64,000 nucleotides of DNA from Serratia bockelmannii (GTDB lineage Bacteria > Pseudomonadota > Gammaproteobacteria > Enterobacterales > Enterobacteriaceae): contig NZ_VOUX01000006.1 in NCBI RefSeq assembly GCF_008011855.1, forward strand, positions 1-64,000. Direction: 5' to 3'. A model generated the notes under the pieces. That model did no database searches. It was not told the origin of the DNA and saw only the letters and a list, made by a program, of their open reading frames with translations. This document shows, piece after piece, positions 28,723-38,053 of the stretch. How positions within the stretch are numbered: position 1 is the stretch's first letter; each line of letters opens with the position of its first letter. The position numbers were made by a program, and so were the translations under genes.

Positions 28723-29480
28723 TGAAAAAGTTAGTCCTCACTTCGATAGTCTTTCTTGCTGCCTGCGTCAACGGCACGCCCGATATGTTGAGAAACGATC
28801 GAGAAACGGCTCAGCTGGCGGTCCGCGTCGGCGCCTTTGAAAAGGCCAGGGAGATCGCGGTAGATAGTCTGCAAGCGCAACCGGACAATATCGAGACACG
28901 CTTCTACCTGGCCGATATCTATTCCAAGATGAATAAATATGATATGGAGGGCCAGGAACTGGAGATTATTCAGGGAAAAATTAGCCGCGCAGATGAGAAT
29001 TACCCAAGGGTGATTATCGAACTAATGAAGAACAGTCTGATGCGACATCAATATCAGGAAACTATCTCTCTGTATAAACAGAATTTTGCCGAAGGGAAAA
29101 TGGCGCTTGCCCAAAGCGCTACTATGCGCGGCAAATCGCTGATGTATGCCGCCATTGCCTACTGTAAGCAGAATAAGTATGAAACCTGCATCGCCGAACT
29201 GAAGCGCGCCAGAACCTACCTGCCGGGAGACCCGGCGCTGGCCGACAACCTGAAGATTGCACAATACATGGCCAAGGCCAGCACAGGGGATATAGACCCT
29301 TCTCTGCTGTATGCCGGCTATAGCAATACGGAATCTAAAGAGATGTATGCCAACCTGATCATGGCGCTGATTCGCGGTGACCAAGAGACCCGCGCCTTTG
29401 AGCTGCTCAGCATGCGCTATTCCCGCGAGGATTCCATGACGATCATCAACGATCTTAACGGTATGAAAATCGCAAAATGA
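28722..29480 (+). CDS. tadD: TadD-like TPR lipoprotein
   Basis: 252 residues. The signal peptide ends in lipobox LAAC (Cys15). TPR-like helical repeats follow (AFEKAREIAVDSLQAQPDNIETRFYLADIYSKMNKY in part, and YCKQNKYETCIAELKRA). TadD proteins are thought to help assemble the secretin or pilus in the periplasm. It overlaps tadE by 4 nt. Confidence 0.85.
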   Translation: MKKLVLTSIVFLAACVNGTPDMLRNDRETAQLAVRVGAFEKAREIAVDSLQAQPDNIETRFYLADIYSKMNKYDMEGQELEIIQGKISRADENYPRVIIELMKNSLMRHQYQETISLYKQNFAEGKMALAQSATMRGKSLMYAAIAYCKQNKYETCIAELKRARTYLPGDPALADNLKIAQYMAKASTGDIDPSLLYAGYSNTESKEMYANLIMALIRGDQETRAFELLSMRYSREDSMTIINDLNGMKIAK

Positions 29481-29944
29481 TAAGTCTATTCACTAGAGTA
29501 GGGAGTGAGGAGCGAGGTATCTCAACCATCGAGGCCAGCGTGCTGCTGCCGATCCTCTTTATCATATTGATGATGATTTATGAGGTGCTGAGGTTTCAGA
29601 ACGATATCTCAATCATTTATTTCAACGAAGAGTTTGCGTCACAGCGCGTCGATCTCTCGTTTTTAGACAACGATGTCGAAAAGATAAATGAAAACTTCCT
29701 GGCCGATTTAAACAAAAGCGGCAGTGAGTTTTATTTCAGCGCGCTGCTCTATTCGGAGCCAAAGATAACCTGCTATGAGGATATCAATATCAAAGTCAGC
29801 AAAAAGTGCGGAAAGAAAACCAAGCTGATTAACATCGCCTATCAGATCCAACGTGAATACAGCAGCGATTGGATAAGCGACCTACTGTCTTTCCCACAAC
29901 AATTTGATCGCGAGGTATTTATCGTCAATGATTACTTCCATTAA
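29477..29944 (+). CDS. tadE: TadE pseudopilin
   Basis: 155 residues. A short leader ends in ERG, followed by ISTIEASVLLPILFIILMMIYEVL, a class III pseudopilin motif with Glu in the +5 region, then a periplasmic domain with two Cys. TadV should process it. It is a minor pilin-like subunit. It overlaps tadF by 17 nt. Confidence 0.85.
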   Translation: MISLFTRVGSEERGISTIEASVLLPILFIILMMIYEVLRFQNDISIIYFNEEFASQRVDLSFLDNDVEKINENFLADLNKSGSEFYFSALLYSEPKITCYEDINIKVSKKCGKKTKLINIAYQIQREYSSDWISDLLSFPQQFDREVFIVNDYFH

Positions 29945-30455
29945 CAGGCTTATTGATAATGAGGATGGTAGCGTCGCCGTTGAAGGCACCTTTGTTACCC
30001 TATTCTTGTCCGTGCTGCTGATTTATACCATGCAGCAGGCTTTGGTCATGTCAGTACAGTTTAGTATTAATAAACTGGCCGATCAAATGGTGAATATTAT
30101 TTCCCATCGTGACAGCCTGTTTGGCAATGCCAATTTAAGCCAAGGCGACGTCGTTAACGTCGCTAAAATGTTTAGCCAGTTCAAGAACGGCGGAGAAGCG
30201 CCGTTTTTCGACGTTTTCGTTGAGGAAATCGCCTACGCAACGGGGCAATACAGCATGTATAAGCTACCCGGGAGCAAAGAAGGCTGCCAGCTCACCAAGC
30301 GGCTGACTGACTATGGCATCGATATCAAAACCTCATTCGGCAAATCTAACTCGGTGTATCGGGTTTCCATCTGTAAAAAAACAGAACCGGGATTATTCTC
30401 TAAAAATAAAACGCTGCTGGCAGAAAGTGCCATCCAAATTGGCCATCATCATTAG
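29928..30455 (+). CDS. tadF: TadF pseudopilin
   Basis: 175 residues from the ATG at 29928 (MITSINRLIDNEDG), preceded by GAGGT about 10 nt upstream. A TadE/F-type N-terminus DGSVAVEGTFVTLFLSVLLIYTM carries the pseudopilin hydrophobic helix with a conserved Glu, followed by a periplasmic domain with two Cys. It is likely processed by TadV and works with TadE. Confidence 0.82.
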   Translation: MITSINRLIDNEDGSVAVEGTFVTLFLSVLLIYTMQQALVMSVQFSINKLADQMVNIISHRDSLFGNANLSQGDVVNVAKMFSQFKNGGEAPFFDVFVEEIAYATGQYSMYKLPGSKEGCQLTKRLTDYGIDIKTSFGKSNSVYRVSICKKTEPGLFSKNKTLLAESAIQIGHHH

Positions 30456-30467
30456 AAGATAATAATC

Positions 30468-32135
30468 ATGAAGAATAAATTCGAGCGTTTTTTAGGTGAT
30501 GAACAGGGTGGATTAATGCCGCTGTGGGCGATTGGCGGCATGATGGTGGTGATCTCTATTTTTTGGGTCGAAAACTACTCCTCCACCATCATGGAAAAAA
30601 CGCGAGAAATGCGGCTGACCTCCGTCGTGACCCGTACCTCGATGGTAGAAAGAGGAACGGTGACCGCCAATGCTGGGCGGCTAGCCGAAGCGACAGGCGC
30701 CAATATGAATCAGGCAACCCATGCCTTCTCAGCGGAGCTGCAAGAAACCACGCTGGAAAAGCTTCAGGAGCTAAAAGAAAATAAGCGGATCAGCGAACTG
30801 CTCGCGACCACTTCCAACGTCAGTCAAAACACTAACGTTCCCTTCGATGAAATAAACAAAACCATTGGCCTCGACCCAGAGGTCAGGATCTCCACGGCGG
30901 ATAACGCCGTCAAAGTTTTCAGACCGTTACACGTGATTATCGCCGTCGAGGCCAGCAGTCTTAACCGTGCAAACGTGATGCAGGCGCGGGCGGCGCTAAT
31001 GAGCTCACTATCCCGCCTGTATGCCGAAGCGCCGGCTACCCGAACGACGGTGATCCCATACTCTTTTCGCGTCAACTCCGGGGGCAAATGCTATACCGGG
31101 ATCGCCCGGAGCGATGCCTTTTCATTTGTCTGGTGGGAAAGCTTCTTTGCGCAAGAAGATTACCTGGCTGAACTTGCAAATACATTAAGAATGGCCGAGG
31201 AATATCTCGGAAGATTAAACGCAGAGATTGATTATAGTAATCAGATGATAATATATTTGAATAATGAGCTTAGTCAACATGATCCCGGCACTCAGGAATA
31301 TAAAGAGCTGACAGAACAAATAAGTTATTATCAACAAGAGATAAGACTTGCTGAGGCGATGCTGCCAATGGCTAATGAAAACATAAAGATTGCCAAAGAA
31401 AATGTCGATGCACAGAAAGAAGTTATAGACAACCTTAAGCAACAACAACAGTAAATTGATTACTTTCCTCTGGCCAAGCATTACGCAAAAAGGTACGATA
31501 ACTATTATCTTCTGGATGATTATACCGATAATTTTGCTAACTCTGGAATATTTTCAATTACGCAGAGTGATTTTGAACGCGCCGCAAAGACGACTTACCA
31601 AAGTGCGGAATATCTATCCTCCCTCGCGGTCAAACGCGGCGTTTATTTTGGCGATGCCGGCACCTGCCCCGCCAGCACCGTAAAGTATGGCCTGACCTCA
31701 TCCCAAAATGTGAATAGCGCGCTTTCCGGCATCGACTTTAGCACCAATAAGATTAAAACGCTGGAAGGGCTACTGTGGGCGGGGCGCACCGCGTTTTCTG
31801 CCTCTCGCGGCATGGCACGCAACGTCATTATTCTGTTTGCGTCGGACACAAAAGAAGTTATCGATCCCGACGAGGTCACCGGCATCCGACAGAGCTGCGC
31901 AGCCATTAAGACCGGCTTTATCAATAATAAGTCGGCCAAGCTGATCGTCGTTACCCAGAATCAGGATGGCCGAGATAAGTTCGAAGAGCTGAGCTGCGCT
32001 ACCCAGTGGTTCACCGATCCGGGCTATATCAACCTTGAAGATATAAACAACGAATCCACGCCAACGCTGGAAGAGCAATTCAACTTTATCTTCTCGCAAG
32101 AATCCACCACCAGGAACATTAACGCACATGAATAA
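30468..32135 (+). pseudogene. tadG: TadG with one in-frame stop codon
   Basis: One reading frame of 555 codons runs from 30468 to the stop at 32133-32135, interrupted by a single TAA at 31452-31454 (codon 329). The first part (328 aa) has the TadG N-terminus (DEQGGLMPLWAIGGMMVVISIFWV anchor), the start of a VWA-like region (FRPLHVIIAVEAS) and a long coiled-coil-rich insert ending in QQQQ. After the stop the same frame continues as IDYFPLAKHYAKRYDNYY and on to VWA-like ARNVIILFASDTKEV, then ends normally. The codons before it are CAA CAA CAA CAG, so CAA to TAA by one C-to-T change is the simplest origin. Alternatives are stop read-through, a split functional protein or a base-call error. TadG is an inner-membrane anchored component of the Tad system. 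Confidence 0.82.
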
Positions 32136-32757
32136 AGTTATAACGATCGCGCTGATGCTGCTCTGCGCCCCTTTTTCCTATGCTAAAAGCAGCGACGAGC
32201 TCAATCAGTCCAGCTGCCAAACCGGCCCGATATATGAACGCTTCGGCGACGCAAAACGCCAGGCCGGCCTGCTCCGGTTCGACGGCCGCACCAACGCACG
32301 GCTGAGCCGTAGCCAGCTGGTGCAGTATCGATTCGTCACCGTGTTGCACGAGTACCTGGGCACACTGTGCCACCAGGAAAACGCTTACGACGCCAACAGC
32401 CTCGGCGCCTTGCTACTGACCAAGGAAAACATCGTCATGAGCCATGTCGGCACGGTGCATTTCGCAAGCGGTAGCGCCCTGGTTGATGAGGCGACGCTGG
32501 CGCGTTGCTGCTCGCACATCAGCCAGACGTCCGACTACGACGGCATATTTATTGTCAGCCGCACAGACTCAATAGGCAACGCGAGCCACAACCGAGCACT
32601 GTCATATCAACGCGGCTACCGTATCGCCGAGCGCTTACCTCAGGCCAGCCCCATTCACCTGATTGCGCTCGGCGCCAGGCCAGCGCGCAGCGGCCAGAGG
32701 CCGATCGCCAACCCCAACGATCGGCGCGCCGACATTTATCTCTATCAGCGCCAGTGA
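32128..32757 (+). CDS. OmpA-domain protein at the end of the tad locus
   Basis: 209 residues. A signal peptide (VITIALMLLCAPFSYA) is followed by a Cys-containing N-terminal region and a C-terminal OmpA/MotB peptidoglycan-binding-like domain (VHFASGSALVDEATLARCC... SHNRALSYQRGYRIAERL... NPNDRRADIYLY). The typical NxxLSxxRA pattern appears as HNRALSYQRG. The start overlaps the end of tadG by 8 nt, so the two are coupled; similar OmpA-domain genes close tad loci elsewhere. It may anchor the pilus machine to peptidoglycan. It is the last island gene before the right repeat. Confidence 0.85.
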   Translation: MNKVITIALMLLCAPFSYAKSSDELNQSSCQTGPIYERFGDAKRQAGLLRFDGRTNARLSRSQLVQYRFVTVLHEYLGTLCHQENAYDANSLGALLLTKENIVMSHVGTVHFASGSALVDEATLARCCSHISQTSDYDGIFIVSRTDSIGNASHNRALSYQRGYRIAERLPQASPIHLIALGARPARSGQRPIANPNDRRADIYLYQRQ

Positions 32758-32769
32758 GATCCCCCTCCG

Positions 32770-32823
32770 GCTTAGCGCGGGATCACCAATACCGGTTGGC
32801 CAATCTCATCCAGCAGGCCGCGC
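32770..32823. repeat. Right 54-bp direct repeat, 3' end of usp
   Basis: Identical to 19445-19498. Here it forms the genuine 3' end of the usp gene (last 17 codons and stop). It lies 12 bp from the last tad-island gene. Confidence 0.95.
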
Positions 32824-33215
32824 GTGACGGAGGCGTTCAGCCAGCGCCCCAACGAAGACAGGTGGCGGTGCGAGATGATCAGCAAATCGCAGTTGAACAG
32901 CGCCATCTGTTCCGGGATCACCTCGATGGGCGTCCCCGCTGCCAGCAAGCCCTGGGCATTGAAACCCTGCTGCTTCAGCGCCCGCGTCACCTGACCGACC
33001 TGCTTTTCCGCCAGCGCTTCTTCCCGTTGAGCGGCGGGGTACTCCTCGCGCTCATCGCTGTCAAAACGCAGGCCGCTGCGGCTGAGCGTAAAGGCATTGT
33101 CTACCACCGTCAGCACGATCACGTCGCCGATGCAGCCTTGCAGGCGCGCCATAAAATCCAGGGCATTGCCGCTGTGTTCAAAGCAGTCCACCGCCAATAA
33201 CACTCTCTCAATCAT
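32772..33215 (-). CDS. Universal stress protein (UspA family)
   Basis: 147 residues from the ATG at 33215, chosen for GAGG 7 nt upstream. UspA fold: N-terminal MIERVLLAVDCFEHSGNALDFM, C-terminal CDLLIISHRHLSSLGRWLNASVTRGLLDEIGQPVLVIPR. The ATP-binding motif G-2x-G-9x-G(S/T) is not clean, since HRHLSSLGRWLNASV replaces the usual GxxGxxxxxxxxxGS. So it may be a non-nucleotide-binding type. It lies 21 bp after the siderophore-interacting protein gene in the same direction. Its 3' end is the tad-island insertion point, and the gene is intact. Confidence 0.85.
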   Translation of the reverse strand: MIERVLLAVDCFEHSGNALDFMARLQGCIGDVIVLTVVDNAFTLSRSGLRFDSDEREEYPAAQREEALAEKQVGQVTRALKQQGFNAQGLLAAGTPIEVIPEQMALFNCDLLIISHRHLSSLGRWLNASVTRGLLDEIGQPVLVIPR

Positions 33216-33236
33216 AACCATCCTCACTCGCCTGAG

Positions 33237-34010
33237 TTAAATCGCGCCCTTGAAGTTGGCTTCGCCCTTTTTCCAATACCCCTTGGCAAACAGCGCAGCG
33301 CGGGAGATACCCATTTCGTTGATAAAGCGCGCCTTCAGGTACGCGGCAATCTGGTGTTCGCAGGCCAGCCATACCTGCCCTTCGCCGGACGGCAGTTCGC
33401 AATGGCTGACGGCCTGCACCAGCGGGCTGTTCATCACGCTGTCAAAATGTCGGGTGCGAATTTGCCAGCTGTTCACCTGCAAAAAGGAATAATCGACATC
33501 CTGAATCTCCTGCGCATCGCCCACTTCGGCGAACCACAGCACCGGCAACGGGTCGGACAGCGAGGCGAGAATGGTGCGCATGGCGGGCAACGCGGTCTCA
33601 TCGCCCAGCAACAGCAGCCAGCGAGTTTGCGGCAACAATCGGAAGCCGCCGGAGCAAGGGCCGGCGAACCCCAGCTTGTCGCCCGGCATCGCGTCGCGCG
33701 CCCAGTTCGACGCCGGGCCTTCGCCGTGCAGCACCATATCGATATCGAAAGTGCGGGCGAGTTTGTCGATGCCGCTCAGGGTGTAAGCCCGTCCGGCCAG
33801 CGTGTCGCGCCACGGGAAGAACACTTTGACCCAACTGGCCGGCTCCTGCGCGCGCGGATCGGCGATAAACTTATCCACATCGTCGCCGCTCAACGTGATG
33901 CGGCGGATCCGGGCGGTGACTTGCCGCACGGCGCTCACCCGGGCCTCCCGTTTGCGGCGGGTGTCTCTTTCCAGCATCTCGTCGACAATCTTATTCAGCG
34001 TGTTGTGCAT
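33237..34010 (-). CDS. Siderophore-interacting protein (FAD-dependent ferric-siderophore reductase family)
   Basis: 257 residues. SIP family: FAD-binding barrel with RAYTLSGID (about 92-100), a central ferredoxin-reductase-like NAD(P)H domain (RWLLLLGDETALPAM), and the C-terminal signature FAKGYWKKGEAN. Such proteins (ViuB, YqjH, SIP) reduce Fe(III)-siderophores in the cytoplasm to release iron. Its start overlaps the end of the NodT-like gene by 20 nt, placing it in the efflux operon. This suggests the pump may handle a siderophore or another iron chelator. Confidence 0.9.
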   Translation of the reverse strand: MHNTLNKIVDEMLERDTRRKREARVSAVRQVTARIRRITLSGDDVDKFIADPRAQEPASWVKVFFPWRDTLAGRAYTLSGIDKLARTFDIDMVLHGEGPASNWARDAMPGDKLGFAGPCSGGFRLLPQTRWLLLLGDETALPAMRTILASLSDPLPVLWFAEVGDAQEIQDVDYSFLQVNSWQIRTRHFDSVMNSPLVQAVSHCELPSGEGQVWLACEHQIAAYLKARFINEMGISRAALFAKGYWKKGEANFKGAI

Positions 34011-35436
34011 CAGCCTTCTCCTGTGGCGCCGCCGACGGGTAGGTGTGTTCCCAGCCGCCGCCCAGCGCTCGATAGATATTCACCACGGCGATCGCCGTCT
34101 CCTCCTCTGAAACAATTTGCGCGGACTGCAGATCCAGCAGCGCACGCTGCGTGCTCAGAACGTGGATAAAATCGCTCGCACCGTTCAGATAGCTGTCGCG
34201 CGCCAGCGCAAACGCGTGTCGGTTGGCGGCCAGCGCCTCGGTCAGGTGCGTCTGGCGGCGCTGCTGGGCGCGATAGCCGGAAAGCGCGTCGTCGATCTCG
34301 TGCCAGGCGCGCAACACCGTTTGCTGGTAGGCGATGGCCATTTCCTGCTGCCGGTATTCGCTCAGGCGCACCCGTTGGGTGATTTTCCCCCCGTCGAACA
34401 GCGGCAAATACAGGGCGGGGCCGATGGCGAAGGTATGCGTGGACCAACTGCCCATATCCGCCAATGCCAGTGCCTGATAGCCCGCATTGCCGGTCAGCGT
34501 GATGCGCGGATAGTAGTCGGCGGTGGCGATGCCGATCTCGGCGGTTGCCTGATGCAAACGCTCCGCCGCTTCGCGAATATCCGGCCTGCGCAGCGCCAGA
34601 TCCGACGGCACGCCCATCGGCACCGCGCGCGCCAGCGTCGGCAGGGGCTTCGTCGGCGCCAACATCGCTTTCAGCGCGCCCGGCCGCTCGCCCAACAGCA
34701 GGCTGATGGCGTTGATCAAGCGTTCCTGCCTATCGAACAGCGTCGGCAGCAGGGCATCCACCTGCGCCAACTGCACCTGCGCCTGATCGACATCCAGTTC
34801 GTTGCCCGCGCCGCTCTGATAACGACTTTGCGTCAGCTGCAGCGTGCGCAGCGCCGTGGCGCGGTTTTCCTGCGCCACCGCCAGCTGTTGCTGCGTGGCG
34901 CGCAGGCGTAGATAGTCGCTCGCCACCTCCGCCGTCACCGACGTCAGCAGTGCGCGCCGGTTCTCCTGCGAAGCGGCAAAGCCGGCGCGCGCACTTTCCG
35001 ACGCGCGACGCAGCTTGCCCCACATGTCCAGCTCCCAGGTGGCGCTGGATCCGCCGCGCCAGAGGTTATAATCCGCCTCTCCGCCGTTGCCGGACGGATC
35101 CATGCTGCCCACCGAGGTGGCGCGCTGGCGCTGATAGGCGCCGTCCAGGCTCAGATCCGGCATCAGCGCCGCCTCTGTCACGCCCAGCAAGGCGCGGCTT
35201 TGCTGCATGCGCGCCGTGGCGAGCTGCAGATCCAGGTTGCCGGCCGCCGCGCGCTGCACCAGTTGCGACAGCGACGCATCGTTGAATATCGACCACCAGG
35301 CCACCGGCAGCGCCCCGCCGCCGGCCTGCTCACCCCAGCTCTCGGGCAGCGCGTTCTGCGGCCGAGCGTAGTCCGGCCCCACCGCCCGGCAGCCGCTCAG
35401 CGCAATCAACAGCAGCGGGATCACGGCTCTGTTCAT
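33991..35436 (-). CDS. RND/MFS-associated outer-membrane efflux lipoprotein (NodT family)
   Basis: 481 residues. Signal peptide with lipobox LSGC (Cys16), followed by VGPDYARP, the hallmark of NodT/OprM-type TolC-like channels. Two OEP repeats follow with long helices (LQLATARMQQSRALLGVTEAALMP; LDVDQAQVQLAQVDALLPTL). It forms the outer-membrane exit duct for the pump encoded upstream, overlapping the membrane-fusion gene by 4 nt. Confidence 0.92.
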   Translation of the reverse strand: MNRAVIPLLLIALSGCRAVGPDYARPQNALPESWGEQAGGGALPVAWWSIFNDASLSQLVQRAAAGNLDLQLATARMQQSRALLGVTEAALMPDLSLDGAYQRQRATSVGSMDPSGNGGEADYNLWRGGSSATWELDMWGKLRRASESARAGFAASQENRRALLTSVTAEVASDYLRLRATQQQLAVAQENRATALRTLQLTQSRYQSGAGNELDVDQAQVQLAQVDALLPTLFDRQERLINAISLLLGERPGALKAMLAPTKPLPTLARAVPMGVPSDLALRRPDIREAAERLHQATAEIGIATADYYPRITLTGNAGYQALALADMGSWSTHTFAIGPALYLPLFDGGKITQRVRLSEYRQQEMAIAYQQTVLRAWHEIDDALSGYRAQQRRQTHLTEALAANRHAFALARDSYLNGASDFIHVLSTQRALLDLQSAQIVSEEETAIAVVNIYRALGGGWEHTYPSAAPQEKADAQHAE

Positions 35437-36476
35437 TGCAGGCCCCCGTCCAGCGTATTGATGCTGACGTCCGCAGACATGCCGACGCGCAGGGCGCTCA
35501 ACAAAGCGGCGTGCTCTTTGTTGATATCAAATACAATTTTCACCGGGATGCGCTGAACGATCTTGGTGAAGTTGCCGGTGGCGTTCTCCGGCGCCACGGC
35601 CGCGAAACTGACGCCGGAAGCCGGCGCGATGCTGTCCACCTGCCCTTTCAGCGTTTGGCCGGGAAAGGTATCGATATGGATGTCTACCGACTGCCCGTGC
35701 GCAATGTTTTCCAGCTGGGTTTCCTGGTAGTTGGCGATGATGTACAGCTTGTCCTGCGGCACGATGGCCAGCAGCGCATCGCCCGGTTTGACGAACTCCC
35801 CGACCCGCAGGCTGTTCTTGCCGATCACGCCGCCGATCGGCGCGGTGATGCGGGTGTAAGACAGGTTCAGCTCGGCCATCGCTTTCTTCGCCTGCGCCAG
35901 CATCAACTCGGCATCGCTGTCCGCCAGCTTGGCTTGCAGCACCTGCTCCATGTTTCGCGCCGCTTTAAGCGTCGCCTCCGCCTGCGCCACATTGGCGGAA
36001 AGCGTGTGCACTCGCGTTGTCGCCTGCTGCGCCGCCTGCTGTGAACCCGCGCCGCTGCTGGCCATTCTCTGGTAGCGGTTCTGCTCCTGGCGCGCAAACG
36101 CCAGCTCCGCCTGCGCCGCCTGCCGCTCCGCCTGCGCGGCGGCGATCAGCGCGCTCTGTCGGGTCAGGTTGGCCCTGGCGTCGTCCTGGCGGGCGCGGGC
36201 GGATTGCTCCTGCGCCGTCGCCTGCGCCAATGCGACGTTGAATTCACGCGGATCGATCACCGCCAGCAATTCCCCCTGTTTGACCCACTGGTTGTCCCTG
36301 ACCAACACCTGCGCAATTTCACCGGCAATCTGCGGAGAAATACGCGAGATATCGGCGCGAATATAGGCGTCGTTGGTATTCTGCTGTGTCTCTTTAATAA
36401 AGAACTTATTGATTAATAACCCCAGCGTAATGACGGCAACCGCCAATACGGCGACGGCGACTTTCTTGTTAGCCAT
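35433..36476 (-). CDS. Membrane-fusion protein, HlyD/EmrA family
   Basis: 347 residues. An N-terminal membrane anchor (VAVAVLAVAVITLGLLINKFF) is followed by a biotinyl-lipoyl half-motif, a long alpha-helical hairpin (about 90-200, Gln/Ala-rich), the second lipoyl half (SYTRITAPIGGVIGKNSLRVGEFVKPGDAL) and a beta-barrel. It bridges the inner-membrane MFS pump to the NodT-like channel. It follows the MFS gene by 41 bp. Confidence 0.93.
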   Translation of the reverse strand: MANKKVAVAVLAVAVITLGLLINKFFIKETQQNTNDAYIRADISRISPQIAGEIAQVLVRDNQWVKQGELLAVIDPREFNVALAQATAQEQSARARQDDARANLTRQSALIAAAQAERQAAQAELAFARQEQNRYQRMASSGAGSQQAAQQATTRVHTLSANVAQAEATLKAARNMEQVLQAKLADSDAELMLAQAKKAMAELNLSYTRITAPIGGVIGKNSLRVGEFVKPGDALLAIVPQDKLYIIANYQETQLENIAHGQSVDIHIDTFPGQTLKGQVDSIAPASGVSFAAVAPENATGNFTKIVQRIPVKIVFDINKEHAALLSALRVGMSADVSINTLDGGLQ

Positions 36477-36517
36477 AAAAGTGACTCCAATTAATATTTA
36501 TTTCTGATGATAAAATG

Positions 36518-38053
36518 TCAGGCAGCGACCGAACGCGGCGGATAAATACGGGTCGGCATAACTAAAATCAGCGCGGTCAGTAATAACGCCAGGCCGGCAA
36601 CCAACAGATAAAGATCGGCGCTGGCCAGCACGTGGCCCTGCCGGGCGGCAAGCTGCGCCAGCTGCTCCGCCGACCCCGATGCGCGGCTGTAGGCCGAGCC
36701 GAAGCCGTCGGCGATCGTACCGGCGTGATAATCCCCGCGCTGCCGGCTGAGCAGCGCGATGGCGCCGCCGGCAGCGGTGGCGGCGAAACCTTTCACCGCG
36801 TTGAACCAGGCCGCCGCAAACGGCCCGTCGGTCGGCAACAGCCCGCCGGTCGCCTGCATCAGCAACGGGATGATCGCCATCGGTTGAGCGACCGCCTGCA
36901 ACAGCGCGATGACGCGGAACGTGTCGCCGTTCCATTCCGGCGTCAGCTGAGCCGCCAGCACGCAGGCGGTGGCCATCAACAGCAGGCTGATCGCCAGCAC
37001 CCAGCGGCAATCCACCCGCGGCGTATTGCAAATTATGGCGACGATCGGCAGCGTAATTAATTGCGGCAATGCGACCCACAGCATTAAGTCGGAGGTTTGT
37101 TCCTGACGATAACCCTGAATCGCGGCTAAATATCCCGACGTGATATTAACCAGCGACACCATAATTAACAGCACGCCACCCAGCGTAATTAAGGAGAAAG
37201 ACAAATTCCTTTTGCTTAATAGCTGCAAATTAAAAAAAGGCAGCGGGTGATACCATTCGTTAATCAGAAATAACGCCAATAATCCGCCGCCGCCCAATAA
37301 TAAAACGTAGATCAGCGGCGAGTTCAGCCAGTCGAGGCGCTCCCCCTGTGAAATGCCCACCGTCAACATGCCGAGCGCCATGCCGCCGAGCAACAGGCCG
37401 CGCCAATTGAACTGCCGCAGGCGCTCCAGCCGCAGCGGATCCTGCGGCAGGCCGTAACCGATGCACACGGCGGCGATCGCCATCAGCGGCAGGTTCCAGT
37501 AGAAATACCCGCTCCAGCCCCAGTGAAAGGCGAAGGCGGCGGCGGTAGCGCCCAGCGTGGCGCTCCAGGCCGAGACCCAGCCGTAGGCACCCAGCCCCAG
37601 CACCTTGATCAGCGGCGGCATAAAACGCAGCACCACCGTCATCAGCATCGGCGGCAACGCGCCGCCGGCGAAGCCCTGCAGGCTGCGCACCGCCAGCAGC
37701 ACGCCATACTGATCTCCCAACCAGGGCGTCAACAGTCCACCGGCCAGGTAAATGCCGCACATCGTCAACGCCACCCGGCGCAGCGAAAAGGTCGGCCAAA
37801 AACAGGGCGTGAACCCGGAACCGATCACAAAGCCGGTGACGTAGCATGTGGTCAGCCAGCTGCCGGCATCGAAGCTCAGCAGCATGCCACCCTGTATATC
37901 CGCCAGCGCAAACTTGCTGGCGTTTTCCCCCACGCCGCTGGCCATCACCGCCAAAAACACGCCGAACAACCCCAGCCAGGTACGGCCGTTGATTTCACCG
38001 GCGCTGGCGAGCCATCGATTTTTGTGGTGCGGCGTAACAGACACCTCAACCAT
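36518..38053 (-). CDS. DHA2-family MFS efflux transporter (EmrB-like)
   Basis: 511 residues from the ATG at 38053, with AGGAG 6 nt upstream. Fourteen membrane segments, as expected for DHA2 drug:H+ antiporters; sequence includes DAGSWLTTCYVTGFVIGSGFTPCF and RSLQGFAGGALPPMLMT. It is the energised inner-membrane pump of a tripartite system with the next two genes. Substrate unknown; the siderophore-interacting protein gene in the same operon hints at an iron-chelating compound. It is less close to EmrB than to the DHA2 subgroup that travels with NodT-type channels. Confidence 0.9.
   Translation of the reverse strand: MVEVSVTPHHKNRWLASAGEINGRTWLGLFGVFLAVMASGVGENASKFALADIQGGMLLSFDAGSWLTTCYVTGFVIGSGFTPCFWPTFSLRRVALTMCGIYLAGGLLTPWLGDQYGVLLAVRSLQGFAGGALPPMLMTVVLRFMPPLIKVLGLGAYGWVSAWSATLGATAAAFAFHWGWSGYFYWNLPLMAIAAVCIGYGLPQDPLRLERLRQFNWRGLLLGGMALGMLTVGISQGERLDWLNSPLIYVLLLGGGGLLALFLINEWYHPLPFFNLQLLSKRNLSFSLITLGGVLLIMVSLVNITSGYLAAIQGYRQEQTSDLMLWVALPQLITLPIVAIICNTPRVDCRWVLAISLLLMATACVLAAQLTPEWNGDTFRVIALLQAVAQPMAIIPLLMQATGGLLPTDGPFAAAWFNAVKGFAATAAGGAIALLSRQRGDYHAGTIADGFGSAYSRASGSAEQLAQLAARQGHVLASADLYLLVAGLALLLTALILVMPTRIYPPRSVAA

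Noticed and set aside
31456-31683. A short ORF with a hydrophobic start just after the tadG stop
   Set aside because: It is in a different frame from the resumed tadG sequence, lacks a ribosome site, and the tadG frame over the same bases carries the family-like sequence.
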